In this document: positions 33,255 through 40,498 of the stretch, piece after piece | Position numbering within the stretch: the stretch's first letter is position 1 | Layout of the letters: each line of letters starts with the position of its first letter | Source: Haliea sp. | Lineage (GTDB): Bacteria; Pseudomonadota; Gammaproteobacteria; Pseudomonadales; Halieaceae | Direction: 5' to 3' | Length of the DNA stretch: 64,000 bases | Assembly (NCBI GenBank): GCA_016704305.1 | Contig: JADJAL010000004.1 | Span: 186,001-250,000, forward strand | Notes under the pieces: model-generated | Database searches by the model: none | What the model was told of the DNA's origin: nothing | Seen by the model: only the letters and a program-made list of their open reading frames with translations | Position numbers and translations under genes: made by a program

Positions 33255-34025
33255 ATGCGCACCCCCGATCAAGCATTCTCGCCTCTCGCTTCACACCTCT
33301 CGAACCAGGAACACCCGGCAGTGCAACCATCACCCGTTACTCCAGCAACGCAACTGCAGGCATCGCAACTGCATGCACGCAGGCGCATTGCTGCGGAACC
33401 CCGCTGGCGTCCGCAGGCACAATTCACCTGCGCCACGCTGGCGCCCGGTTTGCGCACCTGGTTGACCGACAATGGCTCGCTGACCGCGCGACTGACGGAC
33501 TGCGGGCGCGGCGAATTCGCGGTGCAGCGTCTGCACCAGTCGTGGGAAGTGCCGCTGCCGTCCGAGCGCGTGCTGCTTGAGCTGCCCTCCCGGCAACTGG
33601 CCCTGGTGCGAGAAGTGGCCCTGACACTGGATGGCAGTGCGGTGGTGTTTGCGCGCAGCGTGTTCCCGATTTCGAGCCTCACAGGGAGCCTGGCGCACTT
33701 GCGAAGGCTGCAAAACAAATCGCTCGGCGCCATTCTGTTCAGTCACCCCGGCATGCATCGCTACGCATTTGAGCTGGCGCTGATGGCGGGCGACTGCGAC
33801 TACCTGCCCGCGAACCTGCAGCAGGCGCTGCCCGCGTGGGGACGCCGTTCGCGCTTCGAGATACTGGGTAAACGCTTGCTGGTCGGTGAGGTGTTTTTGC
33901 AGGCATTCACACCGTGGCAGCAATCCCTGCCCAGCAATCGCACGCAGCGCGGCAAGGTGAGCGCAGCGCTAAAGTCATCAGCCCGACCATCAAGACAGTC
34001 GCCAACCCGGTCGTCAACACAGTAA
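33255..34025 (+). CDS. ubiC: Chorismate lyase
   Basis: UbiC removes pyruvate from chorismate to give 4-hydroxybenzoate, the first ubiquinone precursor. The 256-residue protein has a non-conserved N-terminus and then the lyase core: LTDNGSLTARLT, EVPLPSERVLLELPSRQLALVREV (in two parts), VVFARSVFPISSL and WGRRSRFEILGKRLLVGEVF with the conserved catalytic Arg and Glu. The last 35 residues (rich in Ser, Arg, Pro) go beyond the usual end. It lies 33 bases before ubiA, which uses its product. The ATG at 33255 is inferred; later starts are possible. Confidence 0.88.
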   Translation: MRTPDQAFSPLASHLSNQEHPAVQPSPVTPATQLQASQLHARRRIAAEPRWRPQAQFTCATLAPGLRTWLTDNGSLTARLTDCGRGEFAVQRLHQSWEVPLPSERVLLELPSRQLALVREVALTLDGSAVVFARSVFPISSLTGSLAHLRRLQNKSLGAILFSHPGMHRYAFELALMAGDCDYLPANLQQALPAWGRRSRFEILGKRLLVGEVFLQAFTPWQQSLPSNRTQRGKVSAALKSSARPSRQSPTRSSTQ

Positions 34026-34058
34026 GCTGGGCGCGACGCAAAGCCTTATAAGGGTTCA

Positions 34059-34929
34059 ATGGCACATTCCGCAAAAACCGGCGCGCTGTTACAACTGATC
34101 CGCTTCGACCGACCCATCGGCACGCTGTTGCTGTTGTGGCCGACGCTGTGGGCGTTGTGGCTGGCGGCAGAGGGAGTGCCCACATCCGACCTGCTGGTGA
34201 TTTTTATCCTCGGCACCTTTCTCACGCGCTCTGCCGGCTGCATCATCAATGATCTCGCGGACCGGCACCTCGATGGCGGGGTGACGCGCACCAATGCGCG
34301 GCCGCTGGTCACCGGCGCCGTAACCGTGCGCGAGGCGCAGCTGTTGTTCATGGCGCTGTTGTTGCTGGCGTTCGTACTGGTGCTTTTTACCAATGCGCTG
34401 ACGATAGAACTGTCACTGGTTGCCGTCGCATTGGCTTCCACCTACCCGTTCATGAAACGCTACACCCACCTGCCCCAGGTGGTGCTCGGCGCGGCGTTTT
34501 CCTGGGGCATCCCGATGGCCTTCGCCGCCCAGCGCGGCACGCTGCCGCACGCGTTGTGGCTGGTGTACCTCGGCAACCTGCTGTGGACGGTCGCGTATGA
34601 CACGGCCTACGCGATGGTCGACCGCGAGGACGATCTGCGGGTCGGCATCAAGTCCAGCGCGATTCTGTTCGGACGCCACGATCGGCTGATCATTGCTGCA
34701 CTGCAACTGGCCTGCCTGATGTCGCTCTACCTGGCGGGGCGCGCGTTTGAGCTGGGCCTGTACTTTCAACGTCTCGCTAGTGGTCGCCGCCGCGCTGTTC
34801 GGCTACCAGCACGTCCTGCTACGCGACCGCCAGCCCGACGCGTGTTTCAAAGCCTTTTTACACAACAACTGGGTCGGCATGGTGATCTTCCTCGGCGTGG
34901 CATTGGATTACCAACTGGGCAATGCCTGA
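34059..34929 (+). CDS. ubiA: 4-hydroxybenzoate polyprenyltransferase (one frameshift)
   Basis: UbiA is an integral-membrane enzyme that attaches the polyprenyl tail to 4-hydroxybenzoate. Both Mg-binding Asp motifs are present: NDLADRHLDGGVTRT-ARPL near 63 and YAMVDREDDLRVGIKSSA near 185, among about eight hydrophobic helices. The frame breaks in the last third: the plus strand reads TACTTTCAAC at 34761, and removing one T at 34764-34766 gives YFNVSLVVAAALFGYQHVL and an end LGVALDYQLGNA at 34929, 289 residues as expected. The uncorrected frame ends in an arginine-rich tail. A sequencing error is likely. Confidence 0.93.
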
Positions 34930-36094
34930 GACCGCGATGACAACCACTGAGCCCAGCACCGCGTTGACCGCCGATTTCCTGACCAGCCTGGCGCAGATCC
35001 CGGCTGCAGAGTGGGACAGCATCGCCGGCACGGATTACCCATTTTTGCGCCACGCGTTCCTGTACGGGCTTGAAGCAACAGCGTGCACCACGGCGGAAAC
35101 CGGCTGGCAGCCCTGCCATTTGCTGCTGCGGCGCGGCGCTGACCTGGTCGCGCTGATGCCGCTGTACCTGAAATCCCATTCCTACGGCGAGTATGTGTTC
35201 GACTGGTCCTGGGCCGACGCCTGGCGCCAGAACGGTCTTGCCTATTACCCGAAGCTGCTGACGGCGATCCCGTTTACTCCGGCCACCGGGCCGCGCCTGT
35301 GCACTGCTGAAGGCGTGGACAAGGACCAGTGCCTGCAGGCGGCGATAGCTGCGGTGAAGACGTTTGCGACGCGGAAGAAGCTCTCTTCGTGGCACCTGTT
35401 GTTTCCTGAAGAGGGCGTTAGCGAGACGCTGCTGACGGCGGGCATGCACCGCCGCGCAGCCACCCAGTTCCACTGGTTCAACGACGGCTATCGCAGCTTC
35501 GACGACTTCCTCGCCACCTTCAGCAGCCGCAAGCGCAAATCGCTGAATCGCGAGCGCAGGCGCGTGGCGGAGCAGGGCATCACGCTGCGCACGCTGACCG
35601 GCGCTGAGATCGGCCAACAGGAGTGGGAACAGTTTTACGCGTTTTACCAAATGACCTACGCCAAGCGCAGCGGCCACGGCGGCTATTTGAGTCGCGCTTT
35701 TTTCATGGAAACTGCGGCCAGCATGGGGGAGCAGGTGGTGATGGTGCTGGCGTATCTCGATGCGCAGGCGATCGCCGGCGCGCTGTATTTTCGCAGTAGC
35801 GATACGCTGTACGGGCGCTACGGGGGCTGCGAGCAGGAGTTCGATTGCCTGCATTTCGAGGCTTGTTACTACCAGGGCATCGAATACTGCATCGCCCACG
35901 AATTAACGCGTTTCGACCCCGGCGCGCAGGGCGAGCACAAAATCCAGCGCGGCTTTCGCCCGATCACTACCTGGTCCAATCACTGGATCGCCGATCCGCG
36001 ACTCTCAGCCGCCGTGGGTGATTTCACGCGGCGCGAAGCACAGCACAACGAACAGTACCGGCAGGCGGCGAGCGAACTGCTGCCGTTCAAATAG
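34922..36094 (+). CDS. FemAB-like / DUF482 family N-acetyltransferase
   Basis: A 390-residue protein of the DUF482 (FemAB-like GNAT) family: HAFLYGLEATACTT, GDLVALMPLYLKSHSYGEYVF, FDWSWADAW, LATFSSRKRKSLNRERRRV and GCEQEFDCLHFEACYYQGIEY. These large two-domain acyltransferases occur in many Proteobacteria, with no settled substrate. The start overlaps the end of ubiA by eight bases. The stop overlaps the yaaA stop by eight bases in convergent arrangement. Confidence 0.85.
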   Translation: MPETAMTTTEPSTALTADFLTSLAQIPAAEWDSIAGTDYPFLRHAFLYGLEATACTTAETGWQPCHLLLRRGADLVALMPLYLKSHSYGEYVFDWSWADAWRQNGLAYYPKLLTAIPFTPATGPRLCTAEGVDKDQCLQAAIAAVKTFATRKKLSSWHLLFPEEGVSETLLTAGMHRRAATQFHWFNDGYRSFDDFLATFSSRKRKSLNRERRRVAEQGITLRTLTGAEIGQQEWEQFYAFYQMTYAKRSGHGGYLSRAFFMETAASMGEQVVMVLAYLDAQAIAGALYFRSSDTLYGRYGGCEQEFDCLHFEACYYQGIEYCIAHELTRFDPGAQGEHKIQRGFRPITTWSNHWIADPRLSAAVGDFTRREAQHNEQYRQAASELLPFK

Positions 36095-36887
36095 CGACGG
36101 ACCAGGGATTTACGGGCGGCGTGTCGCGGGTAAACACCAGTTCCCGCGCACTGGATTCAGCGTTGTTATAGCGATAACCGCCTGTATTGAAGGCTTTCAG
36201 TGCGTCCGGCTCCTGCACCTCATGCTCGATAATAAAACGCGCCATCTGCCCGCGCGCCTTCTTCGCAAAAAAGCTGATGACCTTGTAGCGGCCATCCTTG
36301 AGATCCTGGAACACCGGCGTGATCACCTCGGCTTTGAGCGCACGCGCCTGCACCGCGCGGAAATACTCCTGCGACGCAAGGTTCACCAACACCTTCGTAC
36401 CGGATTTGCGCAGCGCGCTGTTGAGCGCGTCGGTGATGGCCGCGCCCCAGAACGCGTACAGGTTACTGCCGCCGCGATTAACAAATGGCAGGCCCATCTC
36501 CAGCCGATAGGGCTGCATCAGGTCCAGCGGTCGCAACACGCCATACAGCCCGGACAGGATGCGCAGATGCTGCTGTGCGAAACGCAATTGCGCTTCGTCC
36601 AGCGTATCCGCCTGCAGCCCGACGTAGACATCGCCCTTGAACGCGAGCAGCGCCTGTTTGGCATTGCGTTTGTTAAACGGCAGGCGCCAGCCCATGAAGC
36701 GCTGGTGGTTGAGCTGCGCGATGTTGTCGCTGACGCCCATCAACGCCTGGATAGCATCGGGGGCCAGCGCGCGGGCGTCCTCCACCAGTTCGGCGGCGCG
36801 CGCGAGAAACTGCGGCTGCGTGGCTTTGCCGGTGTGCTTCGAAGTCTCGAAATCCAGCGTTTTTGCCGGTGAAATAACAGTCAACAT
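36087..36887 (-). CDS. yaaA: Peroxide stress protein YaaA
   Basis: YaaA limits free iron during hydrogen-peroxide stress and belongs to the OxyR regulon in E. coli. The 266-residue protein is canonical: MLTVISPAKTLDFE, GVSDNIAQLNHQRF, LSGLYGVLRPLDLMQPYRLEMG, VNLASQEYFRAV and ISFFAKKARGQMARFI. It is full length. The promoter should lie in 36888-36998, shared with the divergent TRAP genes, but no OxyR site could be placed. Confidence 0.95.
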   Translation of the reverse strand: MLTVISPAKTLDFETSKHTGKATQPQFLARAAELVEDARALAPDAIQALMGVSDNIAQLNHQRFMGWRLPFNKRNAKQALLAFKGDVYVGLQADTLDEAQLRFAQQHLRILSGLYGVLRPLDLMQPYRLEMGLPFVNRGGSNLYAFWGAAITDALNSALRKSGTKVLVNLASQEYFRAVQARALKAEVITPVFQDLKDGRYKVISFFAKKARGQMARFIIEHEVQEPDALKAFNTGGYRYNNAESSARELVFTRDTPPVNPWSVAI

Positions 36888-36998
36888 CGAGTCTCGTCCA
36901 GATTGTGGGGTTGCAAGGGGTTGCGAGGGAATATCTTTTCACGTCGGGGAGCGCGCTATGATACCCTTCGACCCAATAATCAAAAAGCCTTATCCACC

Positions 36999-37514
36999 AT
37001 GCCGTTGCTGCGCGCCTTCGTGCAAATTGTCGATGCCTTTACCGATCTTTGCGGTCGCCTGCTGTCGTGGCTGGTGCTGTTCATGGCGGTGCTGACAACC
37101 TGCGTGGTGGTGCTGCGCTACGGCTTCGATATTGGTTCCATTGCGACACAGGAAACCGTGACCTACATGCACGGCTGTGTGTTCCTGCTGGGCGCCGCGT
37201 ATGCCCTGAAAAAGGGCGCGCATGTGCGCGTCGACATCTTTTACCGCTACTTCAGCGCGCGCACCCGCGCCTGGGTCGACAGCCTGGGCGGCATCGTCTT
37301 CCTGCTGCCGCTGTGCGCCTTCATCCTGGCGAGCAGTTGGGGGTATGTCAGCGAGTCCTGGGGCATGCGCGAAAGCTCCGCCGAGCCCGGTGGCATACCG
37401 GCCGTGTTTTTGCTGAAGACGCTGATCCCGCTGATGGCGATCAACCTCGCGTTGCAGGGCATGGCGGAGATTCTGCGCAATGCTCTGGTCCTGACAGAGG
37501 ACACCGTCGCGTAG
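36999..37514 (+). CDS. dctQ: TRAP transporter small permease (DctQ type)
   Basis: A 171-residue membrane protein with four hydrophobic helices (about 22-40, 55-70, 96-115, 140-158). It is the small subunit of a tripartite ATP-independent periplasmic transporter. The conserved QETVTYMHGCVFLLGAAYALKKG and HVRVDIFY segments are present. The stop TAG overlaps the start GTG of the large permease by one base (taGTG), so translation is coupled. Transport is driven by an ion gradient; the substrate (often an organic acid) is unknown. Confidence 0.93.
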   Translation: MPLLRAFVQIVDAFTDLCGRLLSWLVLFMAVLTTCVVVLRYGFDIGSIATQETVTYMHGCVFLLGAAYALKKGAHVRVDIFYRYFSARTRAWVDSLGGIVFLLPLCAFILASSWGYVSESWGMRESSAEPGGIPAVFLLKTLIPLMAINLALQGMAEILRNALVLTEDTVA

Positions 37515-38872
37515 TGGAATACCTGTCCCTTTACCTGTTCCTGGCGGTCTGCCTGCTGCTGATGCTCGGTTATCCGGTAGCGTTCACGCTTGCCGGCACG
37601 GCGCTGGTGTTCGCCGTCGGCGGCGTGCTGGGGGGGGTTTTCGATGCCGGCTTCCTGTCCGCGCTGCCCGGTCGCATCTACGGCACGATCAACAACACCA
37701 CGCTGATCGCGGTGCCGCTGTTTATCCTGATGGGCAACATCCTGGAAAAATCCCGCGTCGCGGAGGAGTTGCTCGACAGCATGGCGCGCGTGTTCGGCGG
37801 CGTGCGCGGTGGCCTGGGTATTTCGGTCGTGGTGGTGGGCATGTTTCTCGCGGCCAGTACCGGCATCGTCGGTGCGACCGTGGTGACGATGGGATTGTTG
37901 TCGCTGCCCAGCATGTTGCGCAGCGGCTACAGCCCCTCGCTGGCGGCAGGCACTATTTGCGCCACGGGCACCCTCGGGCAAATTATTCCGCCATCGATCG
38001 TGCTGGTGATGCTGGGCGACATTCTCTCCAACGCCTATCAACAGGCACAGCTGAAGATGCACGTGCTCAATCCCAAAACCATATCGGTAGGGGATCTGTT
38101 TGTCGGAGCGTTGGTGCCTGGCCTGGTACTGATCGGCTTGTACATCCTGTATCTGATGGTAATGGCCCGGCTGAAGCCGGAGTCAGCGCCGCCGAGTAAT
38201 CTGGAGCCAATCGGCGCGGTACAGGTGCTGCGCGGCCTGGCGCCGCCGCTGCTGCTGATCAGCGTGGTGCTCGGCTCCATCATGGCCGGTGTCGCCACGC
38301 CCACTGAAGCCGCCGGGATCGGCGCTATTGGCGCGTTGTTGTTGGCTTACGCCAAGGGGCAAATGAACCTGGCCCGACTGCGCGATACCGTGCAGAACAC
38401 CCTGGAAGTGACCTGCATGGTGTTCATGATACTGATCGGCGCTGCGGTATTTTCGCTGGTGTTTCGCGGGTTTGGCGGCGAAGAGCTGATACACGCGTTC
38501 TTCAACACGCTGCCGGGCGGCATCGCCACCGCCACGCTGGTGGTGATGCTGCTGATCTTCCTGCTGGGCTTTATCCTCGATTTTATCGAGATCACGTTCG
38601 TCGTCGTGCCCATCGTCGGCCCTATCCTGTTGGGCATGGGCGTCGATCCCATCTGGCTCGGCATCATGATCGCAGTCAATCTGCAGACCTCGTTTCTCAC
38701 CCCGCCGTTCGGATTTGCGCTGTTTTACCTGCGTGGCGTGGCGCCCTCATCCGTATCCACCGGCGCTATCTACCGGGGCGTGGTTCCCTTTATACTCCTG
38801 CAACTAACGCTGCTGCTGGCATTGTGGTTTTGGCCACAGATGGCAACGTGGCTACCCGCCGTTCTCAAGTAG
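37514..38872 (+). CDS. dctM: TRAP transporter large permease (DctM type)
   Basis: A 452-residue permease with about twelve hydrophobic segments. Characteristic parts are VPLFILMGNILEKSRVAEELL, GMFLAASTGIVGATVVTMGLL, CATGTLGQIIPPSIVLVMLGD, TPTEAAGIGAIGAL and NLQTSFLTPPFGFALFYLRG. It is the ion-coupled translocation subunit. The GTG start at 37514 overlaps dctQ. The cognate binding-protein gene is expected next, but lies at 39521 in the opposite orientation, after the thioesterase and an inverted repeat. Confidence 0.96.
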   Translation: MEYLSLYLFLAVCLLLMLGYPVAFTLAGTALVFAVGGVLGGVFDAGFLSALPGRIYGTINNTTLIAVPLFILMGNILEKSRVAEELLDSMARVFGGVRGGLGISVVVVGMFLAASTGIVGATVVTMGLLSLPSMLRSGYSPSLAAGTICATGTLGQIIPPSIVLVMLGDILSNAYQQAQLKMHVLNPKTISVGDLFVGALVPGLVLIGLYILYLMVMARLKPESAPPSNLEPIGAVQVLRGLAPPLLLISVVLGSIMAGVATPTEAAGIGAIGALLLAYAKGQMNLARLRDTVQNTLEVTCMVFMILIGAAVFSLVFRGFGGEELIHAFFNTLPGGIATATLVVMLLIFLLGFILDFIEITFVVVPIVGPILLGMGVDPIWLGIMIAVNLQTSFLTPPFGFALFYLRGVAPSSVSTGAIYRGVVPFILLQLTLLLALWFWPQMATWLPAVLK

Positions 38873-38903
38873 AGGGCGGGATTCGACCTGGTTCTTTTTC
38901 ACA

Positions 38904-39332
38904 ATGACTGACAACGACTCACCGGAACAGGCAACTGACATGAGCGATATCGATACAGCGCCCATACCGCACGGCGACCTGGCCTTGCAGACCGTGGCCA
39001 TGCCCAAGGACACCAATGCCAGTGGCGATATTTTCGGCGGCTGGCTGTTGTCGCAAATGGATATCGCGGGGATGATCACCGCCAGCGAGGTCGCCGGCGG
39101 CCGGGTGGCCACGGTGGCCATCGACGGCATGGCGTTCCTCACGCCCGTGCACGTGGGCGCGGTGGTGTCCTGTTACTGCGACGTACTGGAAGTGGGCCGC
39201 AGCTCCGTCCGCATCATCGTGGAAGTGTGGATCAACTCACAGCAGGATCGCGAGCCGATCAAGGTCACCGAGGGTGAGTTTGTGTTTGTCGCCATCGATG
39301 AAAAAGGTCGCACTCGCGCTATTCAGCGTTAA
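38904..39332 (+). CDS. yciA: YciA-type acyl-CoA thioesterase
   Basis: A 142-residue hotdog-fold thioesterase that hydrolyses acyl-CoA esters in the cytosol. It shows LALQTVAMPKDTNASGDIFG with the catalytic Asp, GGWLLSQMDIAGMI, AIDGMAFLTPVHVGAVVSCY and EVWINSQQ. An extra N-terminal stretch precedes the domain; the start may be ATG 38940 (MSDIDT) rather than 38904. It follows dctM by 31 bases, a placement that could be chance. Confidence 0.9.
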   Translation: MTDNDSPEQATDMSDIDTAPIPHGDLALQTVAMPKDTNASGDIFGGWLLSQMDIAGMITASEVAGGRVATVAIDGMAFLTPVHVGAVVSCYCDVLEVGRSSVRIIVEVWINSQQDREPIKVTEGEFVFVAIDEKGRTRAIQR

Positions 39333-39363
39333 CGGCGATGGCAACGCATTAAGCTCCTGGACC

Positions 39364-39476
39364 GGCGTCAAACCAAGTAGAGCTTGCCGGGACACGCCGT
39401 AAATACATCCATGTAGGCTCGCTTCGGCCATCCATGGCCTCAGACGGTCCCGGCAAGCTCTACTTGGTTTGACGCC
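39364..39476. repeat. Perfect 30-bp inverted repeat enclosing two CAT-CC-ATG mini-hairpins
   Basis: Arms at 39364-39393 and 39447-39476 are perfect reverse complements over 30 bp. The 53-bp centre contains TACAT-CC-ATGTA (about 39404-39415) and GGCCAT-CC-ATGGCC (about 39426-39439). The same core occurs between different arms at 5012-5210. It lies between the convergent yciA and TRAP binding-protein genes and can form a long stable hairpin on both strands, possibly ending transcription from both sides. Confidence 0.8.
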
Positions 39477-39520
39477 TCCGTGCTTGCGTTTAGCTCACCT
39501 CAATATCATGCAAACTCAGC

Positions 39521-40456
39521 CTAAAACTCATCGTCGCCAAACACCTCGTCCCGCGCGTTGATGTAGGCCTGCTCCGAGATGTGGTGATAGTTGCGCACGC
39601 CTTTATAGAATTTCCGGTACGACTCGTAAACCTTCGCCGCCATCGGGTCTGAATCCACCAGATTCTTCATCGCCACCTGCGTGCCCCGCCACAGCGCGAG
39701 CAGCACATCGTCGGGCAGGCGGCGCAGTTGCACGCCGTCTTCTTCTACCAGGCTCTGCAGCGCGGCGTTGTTGCGCGCGGTGTACTCGTCCAGCATGTCC
39801 TGGTTGGCCGCCCGGGATGCGGTCCTGACTATCGCAAGGCCCGGGATGCGCATCTTCAGGCCCTTGAGATCATCAATCGAATTGATCTCCCGGTTGAACC
39901 ACCCGGCCATCTGCACGCCAGTGCTGCCGCCGGCCATGGGCACCAGGTTGTACGGCGCGTACGCTTCCTGCCACAGTTCCAACCCGCCGCCGTAGTGCAG
40001 CCAGCCGTTCATCTCCTGCGCGTTGAGCCCAAACGGCATGGAGGTAAAAAATACCGCGGAGGGCACCTTGCCCTTCCAGTAATAGGCGGCGCCGTGACCG
40101 GCGTCCACCACGCCCTGCGACACGGCGTCGAACACTTCCATCGCCGGAACCAGTTCACCGGCGCCGTAGACGTGCACCTTCAGGCGCCCATCACTCATCA
40201 GTTCGACCAGGTCGGCAAAATTTTCCGCTGCCATGCCAAGGCCGGGAAAGTTTTTAGGCCAGGTCGTCACCATCTTCCACTGATAGTGTTTTTGCTCGCC
40301 ACCGCCGCCAGCGTCGGCAGTGGCGTGCTGCTGCCTGGCGCCGCGTTCAGCGCCGGCGCGCTCGACCGCCCACATGGCGAGCGTTGCCACCAGCGCGGCG
40401 ACCAGTAACAGGATGATCAGCGGCGTATAGCGTCTTTCCACAGAGGTGTCGGGCAT
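39521..40456 (-). CDS. dctP: TRAP transporter solute-binding protein (DctP family), internal block missing
   Basis: The 311-residue protein has an N-terminal hydrophobic anchor (PLIILLLVAALVATLAMWAV), an Ala/Gly-rich linker and the periplasmic binding domain: WKMVTTWPKNFPGLGMAAEN, VYGAGELVPAMEVFDAVSQG, KVPSAVFFTSMPFGLNAQEM, GSTGVQMAGWFNREI. LKGLKMRIPGLA is followed at once by IVRTASRAANQDMLDEY. Family members have about 70 residues between these, including the EWVGPY-type ligand segment. The reading frame is kept. A 12-bp direct repeat GCCCGGGATGCG flanks the joint (39810-39821 and 39839-39850). Either a real deletion inactivated it or the assembly dropped bases. Confidence 0.85.
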   Translation of the reverse strand: MPDTSVERRYTPLIILLLVAALVATLAMWAVERAGAERGARQQHATADAGGGGEQKHYQWKMVTTWPKNFPGLGMAAENFADLVELMSDGRLKVHVYGAGELVPAMEVFDAVSQGVVDAGHGAAYYWKGKVPSAVFFTSMPFGLNAQEMNGWLHYGGGLELWQEAYAPYNLVPMAGGSTGVQMAGWFNREINSIDDLKGLKMRIPGLAIVRTASRAANQDMLDEYTARNNAALQSLVEEDGVQLRRLPDDVLLALWRGTQVAMKNLVDSDPMAAKVYESYRKFYKGVRNYHHISEQAYINARDEVFGDDEF

Positions 40457-40498
40457 GCTTGCGTCGTCCTGAAGTAAAGAGTCCAGAAGTAAGGGGTG

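Noticed and set aside
36989..36999. TTATCCACC, one mismatch from a DnaA box
   Set aside because: Single copy just before dctQ, no neighbours; expected by chance.
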